From Parelaphostrongylus tenuis (Eukaryota > Nematoda > Chromadorea > Rhabditida > Metastrongylidae), in NCBI GenBank assembly GCA_019055375.1, contig JAHQIW010004047.1, positions 186,001 to 250,000 on the forward strand: a stretch of 64,000 bases of DNA. Direction: 5' to 3'. A program made the translations under genes and the position numbers. Positions within the stretch are counted from its first letter, which is position 1, and every line of letters starts with the position of its first letter. The notes beneath the pieces are model-generated. The model ran no database searches. It was not told the DNA's origin and saw nothing but the letters and a program-made list of their open reading frames with translations. Below, one piece after another: positions 36,901 to 48,055 of the stretch.

Positions 36901-39900
36901 ATAGCATTTTCGGAAATGTGGTGTTAACAACTCGAACGTTGTAAGGAGATTTTACAAACACTAGGAAATTTACATCAATGCAGAGATCAGTTTTGTTTCA
37001 ATCTAGCGCTTTCTATCTATTTATTGTAGTAAGGCAGCAAGAGCGCTCTGAAGAAATCGTTTTTTTTCCTGTGGAATGATAGAGCAACGATGGAAAAGAT
37101 TCATTTCGAAATTCTGCTTGCGGAATTGGTAGAGCCTTTATTTAAAGCCTTACTTATTAACAAATCACAGAGAAAATTTAAGAAGCTTATTGGGCGTTAA
37201 TTCAGAGGATTCGAGTGGTCATTTGTCATGATCAAAATGACGATGCGCGATATCTTTCACTCCGTAGAATTACTTTTCTTTTGAAGATTGTTTAGAGATT
37301 AGTGATCCTTTATGGACTCTCTTTTGGGTTATTTATCTTGTACAGATTGTTTCATGTTTCCAAAGCACCAGTTAATGATCTGTAGCCTAAAAACGATCCG
37401 TATCCTCTCTTGTCTTGGAGCTGTGCTTCTTTTGACGGTGTTGATCACAATACTAACTTCGGAAAGAAACATTGAGCTTGTTCTTTCATTCTGAAAGAGT
37501 TTTGGGTTTGGCAACAAGGTTACAATGGGAAAAATTCATGTAAGAATGTCTCTTTGCATATTACTCCATGAAGTATAGCAGTCCTACATTCGTTCACGAA
37601 GCCCCTTAGCGGTACATTAGTTTCGCGCTGATTTCCACGACATATTTTTTTGATCGTCTCCTTTCTGAGCTGATTGCAAAAGATTCTTTCTACCTCTTCT
37701 GAACATTCCTTTTTCAAACCTACTTTTCTTTTGACATTAGCGTTTATCGTGAGCCACGTAGATGTCTTACAATATGATCAAGTATATTATCTTTTTTGGA
37801 GTGGATAGTTACTCGAGGTTGATGTGCGATCTAACGTCCTTGATCGAAGGATTGAAGAGTGTTTGCTACAATCCTTGGTCTGCTTGTCGCATTTTAGTTT
37901 ATGTGACCCTTTTCAGAGAGAATTTTATTCAGCATGACATCTTACTCGGCTTGCCTTCTTCCTGAGTGATCACAGCACTTCTTAAGTTATAAGTGATTCG
38001 AATCCTTGAGCGAAAAATGGCAATGGTTGGGCATATAGAGGAAAGCTAGAACTGCGGAGAAGTCAAAAAGGGAACATTTCATGTTTGAGGATATCGTATT
38101 TTAGGAACTGTAAACACTTTGAATGTATGTTGCATGGTTTCAATGAAGAATACTAAGATCGCCGGCACATTTCTATTCCATCACTTCTTTTTCTTAATTA
38201 AGCGGCCACTTTATCATTCGAATCATGTCATATGATTGGATTTTATATTACAAACGCTGACGTTCAGTTCAAGATTGAAATAGTTTTGCTAAGATTCTCT
38301 AAAGTTGAATCTACACGAAAGGTTTTTACGATGGCTTTCTTTTTTCGGCAGAGGTAGTGAGATATGGCTTTCCACCTCGATATAACAGTCTTAACCGAAA
38401 AGTATCTCTGGTGAAAGCACTGCGAAAACTGTGTCGTATCTATTCAGGTATGGTCAAGGGAAAAGGCAGATACGCTTTTACCTCAATTTTCGATTATTGT
38501 TAACGCTGTTAAAGTTGAACGTAGTGGGCCATAAACCACATCAAGCTACCCGAACGTCTCTTAGACGAACTCTTAGTTAGTGCGTTGAACATCACAATGA
38601 TTAAGGAGTGAAGAAACCTTCAACAGCGAAGCTGCTAATTAGAATGCCTTTGAAGAATTTGTCGCTTTCAGAACCTCACAGTTTTTTGCTCTGCTTCAAA
38701 TAAACGTACTTATTAGGGAAAATGCCTGTATTTTAAAATTTTCATTTTCCATATTCTTAAGCTTCAGTCTAGTTACAATGATATTTTTCATCATATCAGG
38801 AGTACTTAGGCCATATTTGGTAATAAAAGTGCTAACATTTGCTTACTAGGGATATTGCTTCCAACCCCTTTCAGGTATCGTATTGCGTACCATGTTCGAC
38901 TCGTATACACTTTAACGCCGGCGAGCAAGACCATGCAATGCGACTGTTCTATCCGAGCGGCCAACCTGTGAGAAAACCACATGTCCATCGAATGGTGAGC
39001 TCCGTATCACTGCTGATTCGTCGCTATTCCTACTGAATACATCATTCAGTTGTTTTGCTGTTATATATTCAATTATATTGAGTGATATGTAAAATTTTGG
39101 AGCCGGGTTGGAGATGAATCCGCGCCTTCATCCTTTACGGGGCGTGTGCTAACCACTACACTAGCGGGCTTCCTGTTTTACTCTTTCTGCGACTTCTCTT
39201 TCAATACACCTTTTCTAGGTACTATCAGCAGTGCTATGCATCGAGACGTCTCATTATGTAGCATTTGTACGCGCACTATCTGGCCGTTGGTTGTTTTTTG
39301 ACTCAATGGCAGATCGAGAGGGTCTCAGTGATGGGTTCAATGTGCCACAGGTCAGTATAATATGGTTGTTTTTTTGACTGGTTACATCGAGAGGGTCTTA
39401 GTGACAACGTAGGTGTTGGCTATCACTGGCCTGCTCTTAGCCTAGGTGTTTTTATTATTTGAATCAATCTATGCTTTTTTATGCTTTCGATTCTTCAATT
39501 TAACTTCGTAACGTGATTGTCTTTTCGATCGAGTGGTTAGTGATGCACGTGATCAAAAAGCAATTTACTAGTTCGACGCCCTTCCCCGAACACTCTAGCT
39601 TGGCATCCTCAAGACTGCAAGATCTGACCGATCAAAATTCTACTATATTGACGAAGTAAACGAAAAATGATGCAGCTTCCTCATTACATTATCAATTCAA
39701 AACTGTTAATAGCTGTGTCACAGTAGTATAAGCAGTCACTTCACTGCGATAACTATCGGATACATGTTTATGGTAAATTTTCTAGAATCGTCTTGCCAAA
39801 AACGATGTCCTCTTTTCAAACAAAACTACAGAAGTAGAGACAATGCTTCATGAGAAAGTTAACTATTAATCAATCGAAAGAGGAACCAGTTCATTAAAAA

Positions 39901-42900
39901 CGGCAGTTAAAGATACTGAATGGATCATAAATTGAGAAAATCACACCCCATATAGACATAAAATGTCCAGTGAATAGATAGTTACTTAAAAAAAAAGTGC
40001 CACAAGAAAGCAACCAAGTTAGCCTTGACTCGCTGACAGAGGGTAATGACCAGCTTTCTAATTCCCGAACAGCGTGCTCACTTTTCTGAACCAGGGTTTT
40101 TCCAGATCTGCTATATACAGCGGAAGCATGTACCGATTTTTCAGGGATACTGTGCTTAAAGAGCGCATGTGCCTCAGTAGTCAAAGGGGTTCTGCGTCGC
40201 ACACGAGGTCAATGCCTCGATCACGCGCTCATGGCTAAACAAGCCGTCCATCCTTCCGGCGTCGGGAAAGTGGTATCGAACTGGTCTCAGACTTGTCTGG
40301 GAGGCTAAGCAGCACTGACTCGCCACAACGGGAGGCCACCGCGAGTCATTGCAAAGGCCAGATATGCATTCAGTCACCTCAAATGAAGTTAAAAATTGAA
40401 GACGAAGGCATAGCGCATCCCTCAAGGATTGATCAACGCCGAGAGCTTTATCCTTTAGCTTCTATCGTGCATAATATACAAATGAGATTATATTCTGAAA
40501 GTGAGCTCACACAACACCACGCCGATTTTTGTAGTTCAAGATACCATAATTCTCAAGAAATATACATATGTGGACCAGTCACAGAATGAACGGCAAGTGG
40601 ACCAAACAAAAGAGAGCGGTTAATTACGGGGAATCAAATTCTTTCACGGTGATGCAACCTGATCTCAGGCTGTGCACGATTAAACCGTTCCTTTTTTCTT
40701 CAAAAAAAAAAAAAATCTATTGAGACCAGTTCATAATCACCTCTCAAGGAACTAGTTTGCTGCATTCTTACGCATTACTGGTTACTGAGATAAAACTGAT
40801 CTTGATGTACGTATAATGCGCACCAATGCACGAATCAACGATTGGTTGTTAGAGGAATGAAACGACTTTGAGGAAGACTATGAAAAAAAATGGTCGGAGA
40901 TATTTGTCACATACGTCAACCACTTATGATCTCAGCTGAAGGAAATTTGCATATCGTAAAATCACAATTGAGATTGTAAGCAGATAGCCCATCTCAACGA
41001 GTTAAAGTTGCAAGACAAGAAAACACACATGATGTGTTATTAATGCTTATGTACTGGTATCCCTAACGCAGCTGACAAGTATCGATCGGAATGATTTATC
41101 ATACAAATTGTGCTTCTGGAATCATTATGAATTTCATTACACTACCGGCGTAGTATTTTCTGAGTCTTCCGCCGGCCCTTCGTTAGTCGCAATGTTTTTG
41201 GTGTCGTTCTCTGCATGTTCTTGTGATTCCGAATGAGCCCTGTAATATTTCCCTAGAGTTTCTTCAACGAAATTGTCTGAATCACTAACGAACCGTTTCG
41301 CCTTTTCAGGACATTTCTTGCGATGTTTTGTGCAATGATGATGACGTAAATGATGCCCACATCGTGTAGGACGCATGCGCTTTTCATCATGCTTTCGTTC
41401 AGCACTGATGTGACGTTTTCTATCACGTGATCGAGATCGACGACGGAGAGTTCTGAAAAGCAGCAATCAAGGTCTTCAGAAGTTGTGGAAAAGAACAAAT
41501 CCTTTCTGATTCACCGATCTTCGTTACGATCTCTAACCCGTGGCTCAAGTCGGCCTTCACCAAACAAGATTGCACGTTTACGTTCCGCAAACTTCTCGTC
41601 TATTTCTTTCTGAAGCATGCAAGTTTGTTAAGGTACATAATTCAAGAAAACAAACATTCTCACGTCCTCTCATCAAGGAAGCAGCGAATTATTCGATTGA
41701 ACAAGTAAAGTTAATGTACCTGAATAGGAACAGGAATACGAGGAAACAACGTGCCATACCAATCAAGCTTGGTGAGCATTATCCGAACGACTTGACCAAA
41801 CGTCATTACGTCACCTCCTCCGGATCTCGGATCGATCTCTTCTTCGTCGTCCTGTTATCGATTAAAGAAAGAATATGATTTTGACGAGAAGAATTAACTT
41901 AGAACTGTATCGGTGGGAGAATGGAGAATTTACCAAGTATGGTTCGAACCATTCCCATAAATCAGCTGGAGGCTGAGTATAACGTATATACATAAAACCC
42001 AAACCACGGATATATGGTGATACTCTACTATTTATCATAGAGATTAATTGCTTCCTGAAACAAGTTGCATTGATCTTGGGGAAAATTTCCACTTTGTGAA
42101 AGATGCATACCGTGTTAGCTTTACTTTGAAAAACCTATACAGCAGACAAAAGGCGGAACTGACTACACCACCAGCACCCACGCCGCGTACCTAAAGTTAG
42201 CTATCTTAATCAGTCTTTATCTGAAATAACTGTAATAAAACTCACCCCTCCACACATTCCCGTCATTCCTTGGACTTTTCGCGTTCCTTTTTCCCATGGT
42301 TCGAGATGCTTTACCTAAACACGGCTTTTATACGAAAAAGAAATTGGCAGGAGTGAAATCAGATGGAGACATACTTTATAGAAAACTTCGTCCAGTAATT
42401 GTTGAGCACTGTCGATTTCGACCAAATGATTCTTATAATAGTAGCTTTCTTTTACGTTTTCCAACACGAGACCATTAAGGTTCATTGTCTGCTGATTTCC
42501 CCAACATGACAGTGTGTTGCTTTTCCTGTTACTCTGTAAATGATAAATTAGATCTGAATTCATGTGAATAGGGGTGAAAACATCACATGGTCCTCGGAAA
42601 TAATTTCAACATGTAGATAGGCCATAGGAATTTTTTTGTAGATTGTTCGAGCTACAGAAGTATCACCTGAATAGTTGGTATCTCGGTAGTGTCCTCATCA
42701 TCAATAAAGTCAGCTATAGTAAGCGGTGCAGAGACCGGTTTTGCCACTTTAGCTTGTTGTTCCATCTATCAACCTGAAAAGGCGCTGTTGAGGGAATGGA
42801 AAAGAGGAAAACAAATTCTCCACGAGACGTGATCTGATCAACAAATAATGTCTTCTTTTCAGGTAAAAGACTGTGAACGAATGTCATGGTGGCTATCGCA

Positions 42901-43174
42901 AGCGGGATGGGAACGACTACGTGATGCCGATGAGTCAGGGACCATGAAGGTCAGTCTGTAATCTGTAGAAGTTGCTTCAAAGTTTTCTGTATTGTTTGAT
43001 TTTCAGGCAATGATGGGAAAAGGCAGTGACGTTGATCCGTTGGTAACGCGACTGCTGAGCGACTCATACATTTGTTTCTATAACGAAGAACCTTCTAATT
43101 CTACTTCTAGTTCTAGTTCTTCGTCAAGCTTACTAAATAATATGATTCAAAAGGTCGTCAAACCTCTTACCTAG
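27699..43174 (+). CDS. cyld-1: CYLD-type deubiquitinase (CAP-Gly and USP domains)
   Basis: Seventeen exons: 27699-27793, 29691-29906, 29982-30123, 30326-30493, 31049-31148, 31560-31675, 31818-31980, 33417-33588, 34694-34786, 35456-35617, 35681-35837, 35970-36051, 36106-36191, 38875-38994, 39219-39350, 42863-42949, 43007-43174. They total 2259 bases in frame, 752 aa. Residues 108-190 form a CAP-Gly domain ([26 protein letters not shown]). A second, weaker one spans 240-280 ([10 protein letters not shown]). The USP domain holds [12 protein letters not shown] with the nucleophile Cys at about 373, ETSHYVAF with His 636, and [10 protein letters not shown] with Asp 652. Cys pairs 560/563, 571/574 and 588/591 match CYLD's B-box zinc module inside the USP fold. 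CYLD cleaves K63- and M1-linked ubiquitin chains and dampens NF-kB-type signalling. Exon 7 uses a weak acceptor (TTTTGAG). The tail is Ser-rich. Introns carry many repeats, and intron 15 contains PRPF38B. The symbol follows the C. elegans orthologue. Confidence 0.92.
28811..29385. mobile_element. Head-to-head mariner hairpin element
   Basis: Flanking TA at both ends, with mariner-type termini GGTTGTGTAGAAAGTTCGTC (left) and, inverted, GGTTGTGTGAAAAGTTCGCG (right). Similarity between arms continues inward for about 230 bp each, including CTTGCTTTGA, GAGCTGTCTT, ACAAATTCGCTTGCTA and CGGCGCGCAAGATT. The right arm, read on minus, encodes a mariner N-terminal HTH ([25 protein letters not shown]), followed after a frameshift by [19 protein letters not shown]. 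The left arm repeats the first HTH part on plus. The catalytic domain is absent. It lies in CYLD intron 1. Confidence 0.8.
29472..29630. mobile_element. Family H element fragment
   Basis: Left end CGGCTAACGTTTCGACGTGT followed by CTTCTTCAGAGCCG; right end CTGAAGAGGACAAATACGTT then GAAACGTCAACCGAC in inverted orientation. Same ends as at 25955, 48246 and 59175. Lies in CYLD intron 1, 60 bases before exon 2. Confidence 0.55.
30632..30725 (+). repeat. tRNA-like element, family F copy 3
   Basis: ACTTTGGTGTAGTGGTAGCT ... GCGCGGGTTCGAGTCCCGTC. The T arm (GCGGG TTCGAGT CCCGT) folds, and CTGAGGT pairs with ACTTTGG using wobbles, so this is the most tRNA-like copy. The anticodon arm (CCTC...GAGG) has a nine-base loop, so a functional tRNA is unlikely. 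Located in CYLD intron 4. Confidence 0.5.
30822..31024. repeat. TA/CATA microsatellite in CYLD intron 4
   Basis: About 200 bp of alternating purine-pyrimidine (TATATG, CATATA, GTACAT, and a (TA)n core at 30907-30932). It ends roughly 25 bases before CYLD exon 5. Confidence 0.85.
31175..31505 (-). repeat. tRNA-headed SINE, family D copy 2
   Basis: Minus-strand head GGATAGTGCAGTGATTAGTG; then AGCCGGCTCAATTCTCTTCC in place of a B box; body CTTAGCTCGGCTACCCCCGA and ACGACATTCATAAAGAAAAC. It fills most of CYLD intron 5 (31149-31559). The 120-codon minus frame here is not a gene. Confidence 0.6.
32597..32885 (-). repeat. tRNA-headed SINE, family D/B copy 3
   Basis: Minus-strand head TAGCGCATAGCTTAGTAAAA with B box TTGGTTCGATCTCCCC. 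The body has GGAACGTCTTAGCTCGGTTA (family D) and the 3' end TGGGATCCACACAGTGAATG (family B tail motif). It links families B and D. In CYLD intron 7. Confidence 0.65.
32985..33155 (-). repeat. tRNA-headed SINE, family D copy 4 (5' part)
   Basis: Minus-strand head GATAAGCACAGTAGTTAGTG, B box GCTGGTTCGATCACCCC, then CTTGCAATCAATCAACTGCA and CTTAGCTCG. Truncated 3' half. In CYLD intron 7, about 260 bases before exon 8. Confidence 0.55.
33870..34364 (+). pseudogene. Mariner transposase relic, C-terminal half
   Basis: A frame near 33885 reads [19 protein letters not shown], matching the mariner block before the second catalytic Asp. After frameshifts, 34029-34276 reads [20 protein letters not shown], then SDYDPFRTL, the classic mariner LGW...PHPPYSPDLAPSD region containing the third Asp. 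The element's C-terminus ([10 protein letters not shown]) ends at a TGA at 34362-34364. The HTH and first catalytic block are missing, and at least two frameshifts are present. Lies on the sense strand in CYLD intron 8. Confidence 0.8.
35181..35395 (-). repeat. tRNA-headed SINE, family A copy 2
   Basis: Minus-strand head GAGCGTGTAGCGCAGTGATT and GATGGCTCGACCCAGCGC, then TATCAGACTTGTCTGGAAGC and CGCGACTCATTGTAACGG. The 3' end (CGCCGAGAGC) is missing. In CYLD intron 9, ending about 60 bases before exon 10. Confidence 0.7.
36304..36550 (-). repeat. SINE family B copy 5 (degenerate)
   Basis: 3' portion on minus: CTTGGATCCGCACAGTAGAA and TGTGATACGGATC; the body has ATTCTACGAGATCAGAAAG. The head near 36540 (GGTCGAGGGGTACTCGACGC) is diverged. 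In CYLD intron 13. Confidence 0.5.
36551..38874. other. CYLD intron 13, rest
   Basis: About 2.3 kb of AT-rich intron with no recognised gene or repeat. Open frames are at most 67 codons and carry no motif. Confidence 0.4.
39101..39176 (-). repeat. tRNA-like element, family F copy 4
   Basis: Minus strand: GCCCGCTAGTGTAGTGGTTA, then GCGCGGATTCATCTCCAACC. In CYLD intron 14 (38995-39218), which is only 224 bases, so it makes up about a third of it. Confidence 0.5.
40162..40460 (+). repeat. tRNA-headed SINE, family A copy 3
   Basis: GCGCATGTGCCTCAGTAGTC, CTCAGACTTGTCTGGGAGGC, AAGCAGCACTGACTCG, AGATATGCATTCAGTCACCT and ATCAACGCCGAGAGCTTTAT in order. The B box is mutated (AATGCCTCGATCACGCGC). In CYLD intron 15, downstream of the nested PRPF38B gene. 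Confidence 0.8.
41137..42765 (-). CDS. PRPF38B-like pre-mRNA splicing factor, nested in CYLD
   Basis: Eight minus-strand exons: 42667-42765, 42375-42533, 42246-42314, 42111-42190, 41934-42054, 41720-41851, 41515-41609, 41137-41452. All phases join, giving 356 aa. The PRP38 domain spans about 40-235: [15 protein letters not shown], then [56 protein letters not shown], and [18 protein letters not shown]. The C-terminus is RS-like ([15 protein letters not shown]), then His- and Glu-rich. These match PRPF38B, not PRPF38A. PRP38 proteins act in spliceosome activation. Human PRPF38B is longer (546 aa) because of its RS tail. A TTTTCAG acceptor lies 8 bases before the ATG, a candidate trans-splice site. 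The gene sits wholly in CYLD intron 15, in opposite orientation, with its start only ~100 bases from CYLD exon 16. Confidence 0.9.
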
Positions 43175-43799
43175 ACGTCAGCTTATGCCGTGATGAACCC
43201 CGGTGCAATGCTATGAAGTATCTACTGTCTTTCTAACGATGATTTTTTCTATTCATTTCGCTTAAATATCGACAATTACTGTGAGAGAGTTGTGGGTACA
43301 ATGCATGATACCATACTAAGTACGTTTTATTGAATGATGGTATATTGGATTATCGTGTGATACAAGATATCCTGTGACTAATGTATGTCAATATCTCTGC
43401 TGTTCATATGATTTATGGATGTTATTTGATTAACAACTGCTTCATCCTGATCGATCACTGTAGCCTATACTGTACTAATTCAAAATTAAAAGCGTGTGCA
43501 CTATGGTTGTTGTTGTCTGTTGTTTTGTCGACATCGATTGACTTTTTCACTATTTTCCACAACAATCAACTGAATCAAATATTGGATATTGAAATAAGAA
43601 AGATTTCAAGAATGCTTTGAAACAGAACAGATACAAGTCCAAGAGTTCTTACGGCTGATTATTCTAAAATAGGAAGTGATATGAACGATTCCATGAAGAA
43701 GATGTTAAAATTGAATTATAAAAAAGTAAAGTATAAAGCTTTCGATTTTAACCAGTCCCTAAGGAATGGCTCCATGCTATCGACCTCATCAAATATCGC
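43175..43799. other. CYLD 3' flank
   Basis: AT-rich sequence after the CYLD stop. No gene recognised, and no unambiguous AATAAA close to the stop. Confidence 0.35.
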
Positions 43800-44015
43800 T
43801 CAAGGTGATTGAATGATATCTGGCCGTTAAAATGGCTCATGATGGCCTACAGTTGTATCAAATCATGCTGCTATTGCTCCAGTCAAGTTTCCTTCCGATT
43901 CAGTAACACTGAGGAGTGGAAGGCTTGGTGAGAATTAGGCGCAGGATCGAACCATCGATCATCTACTGCTCAACCACGTGTGTATCGCAGAACGCCTCTA
44001 ACCAGTGCGCCATAC
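43800..44015 (-). repeat. tRNA-headed SINE, family A copy 4 (diverged)
   Basis: Minus strand: TATGGCGCACTGGTTAGAGG head, then GATGGTTCGATCCTGCGCC (B box). The body is diverged, with GAGCCATTTTAACGGCCAGA and ATCATTCAATCACCTTG at the 3' end. Confidence 0.65.
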
Positions 44016-44904
44016 TTTTTCTTCCAAGTTGTGTGTCTCAAATAATCAAGACTTGGATAGGAGGTACTAATATACTTGAACATATAAAGAATAAGAGTAG
44101 ATCAGAGCAAATGTTCTAGGGATGTTTTTCTGCATACGAGCTTATTTCTCGTAGGAAGAGCAGTTACATGAGCATTGAGAATGCATGCAGACTAAATCGA
44201 AAATGGATTGAAATAGTAGAGATAGACACAGACAAGGCGTGCATTTCCCAGGTGATTCCAAGAACAAGAAGCGAAACACACGAGATTTGGAGAGTGAATT
44301 ACTTTGCAAGTAGATGGGAATCAAAAGTGGAGTTCAACTTGTGGGCAGGTGAGGTTTCTCCCTACATCTTTACGTCAGCCGTTCATGTAACACATTTTCC
44401 CAGAAACTTCATGAACGTGAAGTTCGCATTGCTTTTGACCATCGAAGTGCTCAATTTGGAAACATGATATGCTGAGCAATAACCTAACGATCAATGATAT
44501 GATAAGAAATACCTTCATGAAAAATGGATGCTGAGCAATAGCTTCATAAAGCGGCACTTACCTAAAAGCGCAACGAATTCGGCTCCATATGTTTACGGGA
44601 ATTTCCCAGTATTTCTAGAAGATTTGTACCAGAACGGGAGCATTGGGATGAGCAGTGGCGCTGGCACATGGGCAGGAACACCTAGCGATCCCGTAAGCGC
44701 TAACGAAAGTGGATCTCAAGACGCCCAAAATACTTAAGATCCTCAAGCAGTAGCCGAGCTCACAAGCAAACGGTTGAAAGACCTTCGTGTTTGACGGATG
44801 CGAATAAACGAATCGACTACAAAAGATGCTGTGGTCTCAACATTAAGTGAAATTGGATCGTGCATTGAACAGTGGAATGTGTGAAGCTCTATGTTACGCA
44901 GGTG
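44016..44904. other. No gene recognised
   Basis: Holds two open frames on plus (44168-44464, 99 codons; 44528-44734, 69 codons) without recognisable motifs or splice support. Origin unknown. Confidence 0.35.
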
Positions 44905-45180
44905 GACGTGTGACACAGTGGCTAGCGGTACCCACGAGATGCACATGGTCGATGGTTTGATCCTGCGCTTGAGGCTTACAAGCATTCCTCCTTTCGAGGC
45001 CGGTACATTGGTACTGGACTTGTCAGGGAGGCTAGTCGCATCGACTTGATACATCGGTATGCCAGCGCGAGTCATGGTGAAGGCCAGATATGCATTCAGC
45101 CACCTCAAACGATGCTAAAATTTGAAGATGATTGCGTTTGGTATTTAGGGATTTGGACGCCGAGAGCTTTATCTTCTTTG
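44905..45180 (+). repeat. tRNA-headed SINE, family A copy 5
   Basis: GTGTGACACAGTGGCTAGCG head, GATGGTTTGATCCTGCGC B box, GACTTGTCAGGGAGGCTAG, CGCGAGTCATGGTGAAGGCC, AGATATGCATTCAGCCACCT and GACGCCGAGAGCTTTATC. Confidence 0.75.
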
Positions 45181-45502
45181 TCCTATGTCACCCTTAGAGG
45201 ACTCCAGTGACATTACCGTTTCCTCATCATGGTGATTATGAAGTTTTCCATAAAACAACGACGTCACCCTATTACTTTCACTAACTCAAATGAATTTAGC
45301 TCCGGAATTAGAAGGTATCTGGGAAGCATATCGCCATAGAAGTGCTGGAAACAAACTTAAGCAAACGTGGCATACAAGTAAAAGAAGCGCTGCCATGGAA
45401 ACTAGTAAAAGCAGCAATAAAACGTTGAAAAGGATGTTGAAATGATAGAAAATGAGGTCAAAATGAAATGGTCTAGAATACACGACTGAATTCTATCTAC
45501 TT

Positions 45503-45800
45503 AACCCTAAGAGACGGCGTGTATCAGCTTAGGTACACGATTGTTTGAAGACGTTTCTCGCTGGACAAAAACTTTCTCTTAAACGCTTGGCAATCATTCG
45601 AATCTCAAATCTAGTGATTATAACCATATTTCTGACTTCTGAAAAGCCTTTTTGTCACGTAGTAGCACCGAAAATAAGATTACGTTCCACACTCAATTTA
45701 TTTGCTCGGCTGAGGCTTGTACATGGCTCTTAGCCAAACTATAACTTCTCATTCGATAGCCCAAATCTCGAAGATTTCGACGCTGTAAACCCGCGCCAAG
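45503..45800. mobile_element. DNA element end, related to the 9319 element
   Basis: Begins TTAACCCTAAGAGACGGCGT, then TAGGTACACGATTGTTTGAA as at 9319, then TCGCTGGACAAAAACTTTCT and CATTCGAATCTCAAATCTAG as in family C. I could not find a matching right end, so only one terminus may remain. Confidence 0.5.
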
Positions 45801-46465
45801 CATCACTAACCATTCGACCAACTTCCTATCTTTTGACCACCAGACAATCAATTTAGTAGCTAAGAGTTCCCAGTGATTTCCGCGTAAACCAAAAGATAAA
45901 AAGATATTCGGCCAATCTCAGCATAGTGACAATGAAGGAGAAGAAGAAAAGGCGAAGATTATCTCGCAAAAACACCGATCTAGCAAGATAGAACACATTT
46001 CCGACAGAATTCCTAATGCATAAAGTGTATCGAAGTAGTAAAAAAAAAAAAGCCCATAAAGTCAAAAAAGGACTTTAAAGGCTTTTTTAACAAACACACC
46101 TTAGCTTCTTACACCTATAGAATGCTGTCATAGTTATCATTGTTTGAAAAACGAAGCCACTTCTGGGAAACAACTTGTAGAATTACAATTTAATAAAGAG
46201 GAAAGAAACCACCAGGAGCGAAAAATCGACAAAAAAAAGGTTTGAAAAAAGGAAATCCTCTGTCTTTAAATTGATAGTTTTGACATTTATTTCATCTTTG
46301 TAAGCTAAAGACATTTTCTTAGAAGGATTGAGGTCTACTTGATTATTTTGTACTCTATACGAGTCATAAAAGGGCTAAAATGTCAAAGAATTTCCAAAAA
46401 ATCTAGTAAGTTAGGGGATACTTGGTCCCCCTACTTTCTTCGAAGAAAAAGAAAAGGTTCTTCAG

Positions 46466-47362
46466 TGTTAGACGGCGACAAATGATTATTCGACTCCGTT
46501 TGTTGGACAAGATTTTTCAGAGGAGTATTAGTGATCATTCAAAAGCTTAAATCTTTGGCTAGAGTCCTAAGTAGCCGGTCTTTCAAAACATGCTTTCATG
46601 ACGCTGTAAAACCCAAAGTAAAATTATGTTTCATACCCAACGCGCCCTCATTTTTACAAAGCGTATGACTCGCTGTAATCACGAAAAGCATATGAACGTA
46701 TAGCGAAAATTTCGGAGTACCTGAGTCAGTCGTTTTATATGGAAAATCTTTCAAAGTGGAGAAAAAAAAAGCCCAACTGAGTAACAAGTTGCGTCCCACA
46801 TGTCTAACACTTTAGGTGATCGATCGACAGGCCCCACCCCTCCTCAGCCCGTGGGTTAGCCGGTGAACAAGCTCGCCGAATACGTGAAACTCGATCTTAT
46901 TTTTCCTGGAACACTGCAGTTGAAACGATCTTTTCTGAAAATGAGCACAGCGTTAGATTCACTGAAACTTAAGCTAACGAATTATAACTGTCTATAGAAT
47001 GAGCGTTGTCCGGAGAGGTGTGAAATATAATGTTTTCCTTCTCCTACAACGCTAGCGATTGAGGTTTTCTCCTGAAACAAACACATTTTTGAGTTTTTCA
47101 AGGCTTGTGCTATCGGAGTAGTCCTAGAAGTTTAAGGAAGTTTTGTCCAGCCTAATATATAAAGGAGATAAGAAAAGAACGCGTGGTCATGTGAATCATA
47201 CAATTATTCTCGACTTTACAACGTTATGAGAGGGTGTTTTGAAAAACCGACCACGTGGGGCTCTAGATAGAGATTTAAGCTTTCGAATGATTAGCAACAC
47301 TCCTATGAAAAATTCTTCTACAGCGAATGAGGTCAGATATTCATTTGTCACCGTCTAACTGA
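46466..47362. mobile_element. Family C element, ~900 bp with ~170-bp TIRs
   Basis: Left terminus TTAGACGGCGACAAATGATT, right terminus inverted TTAGACGGTGACAAATGAAT. Arms share GGAGT(A/G)TTxGT, ATTC(A/G)AAAGCTTAAATC, and CCGGTCTTTCAAAACA / TCGGTTTTTCAAAACA. The core of about 560 bp has no transposase frame. Same size and ends as 56860-57728. Confidence 0.65.
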
Positions 47363-48055
47363 AAACTACCAAAAAAGGTAAAATGAAGGTAAAAAAGGTG
47401 AAAAGAAAAAGAAAATGTAGGTTTTACGGGTCTCGGCTCGAGCCACTCGAACAATAACGGGACGACGGACGTGACAGGAAATGCGAAAAGACAAACACGG
47501 AGGAAATTCGCCCTGTTAAACTTATGTCTTCGGATATTTTGGGACGTTCACATCCAGGTAATAAGTTGTTTGTGATGTAAGTAACAATATTAATGCCAAG
47601 TAATTAGCACTGGATTGCACGACAAAAGTAAAACCACAAAAAAGCCATAGAAGAAATTAGTTCTCACCACTCAGTGAGCACGGAATCTGCATGATACGAT
47701 TGAGGTAAAAGTCAAGGTATAGAATGAGCCGGAAGTAATCGATAGGTCGAATCAATAAATCAATACGAACGTCGATGGTGAGGAAACTAGATGATGGTTG
47801 CGCAACGACAATACCGCGCTCCAATGCGACTCGAGCAGCCGACGAAGTGTTTACTGAGTATCTGTTCCTCCACAGTCAGCTACGCAGCAAAAGCTGATCG
47901 TGTTTACGTTCTTACTACTCGTTCCACCAGTCTCTTTTGATCTCGGTCGTTCTCGTTTTAAGAGATTATTTATTTCTGTGATTTTATCATTATATCTATT
48001 GATGTAGACTGATGTACAAAACCTTAGCGTAAAAAGAGTGGTGAACAAAGCGGGC
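47363..48055. other. No gene recognised
   Basis: AT-rich intergenic sequence without recognised coding or repeat content. Confidence 0.35.
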
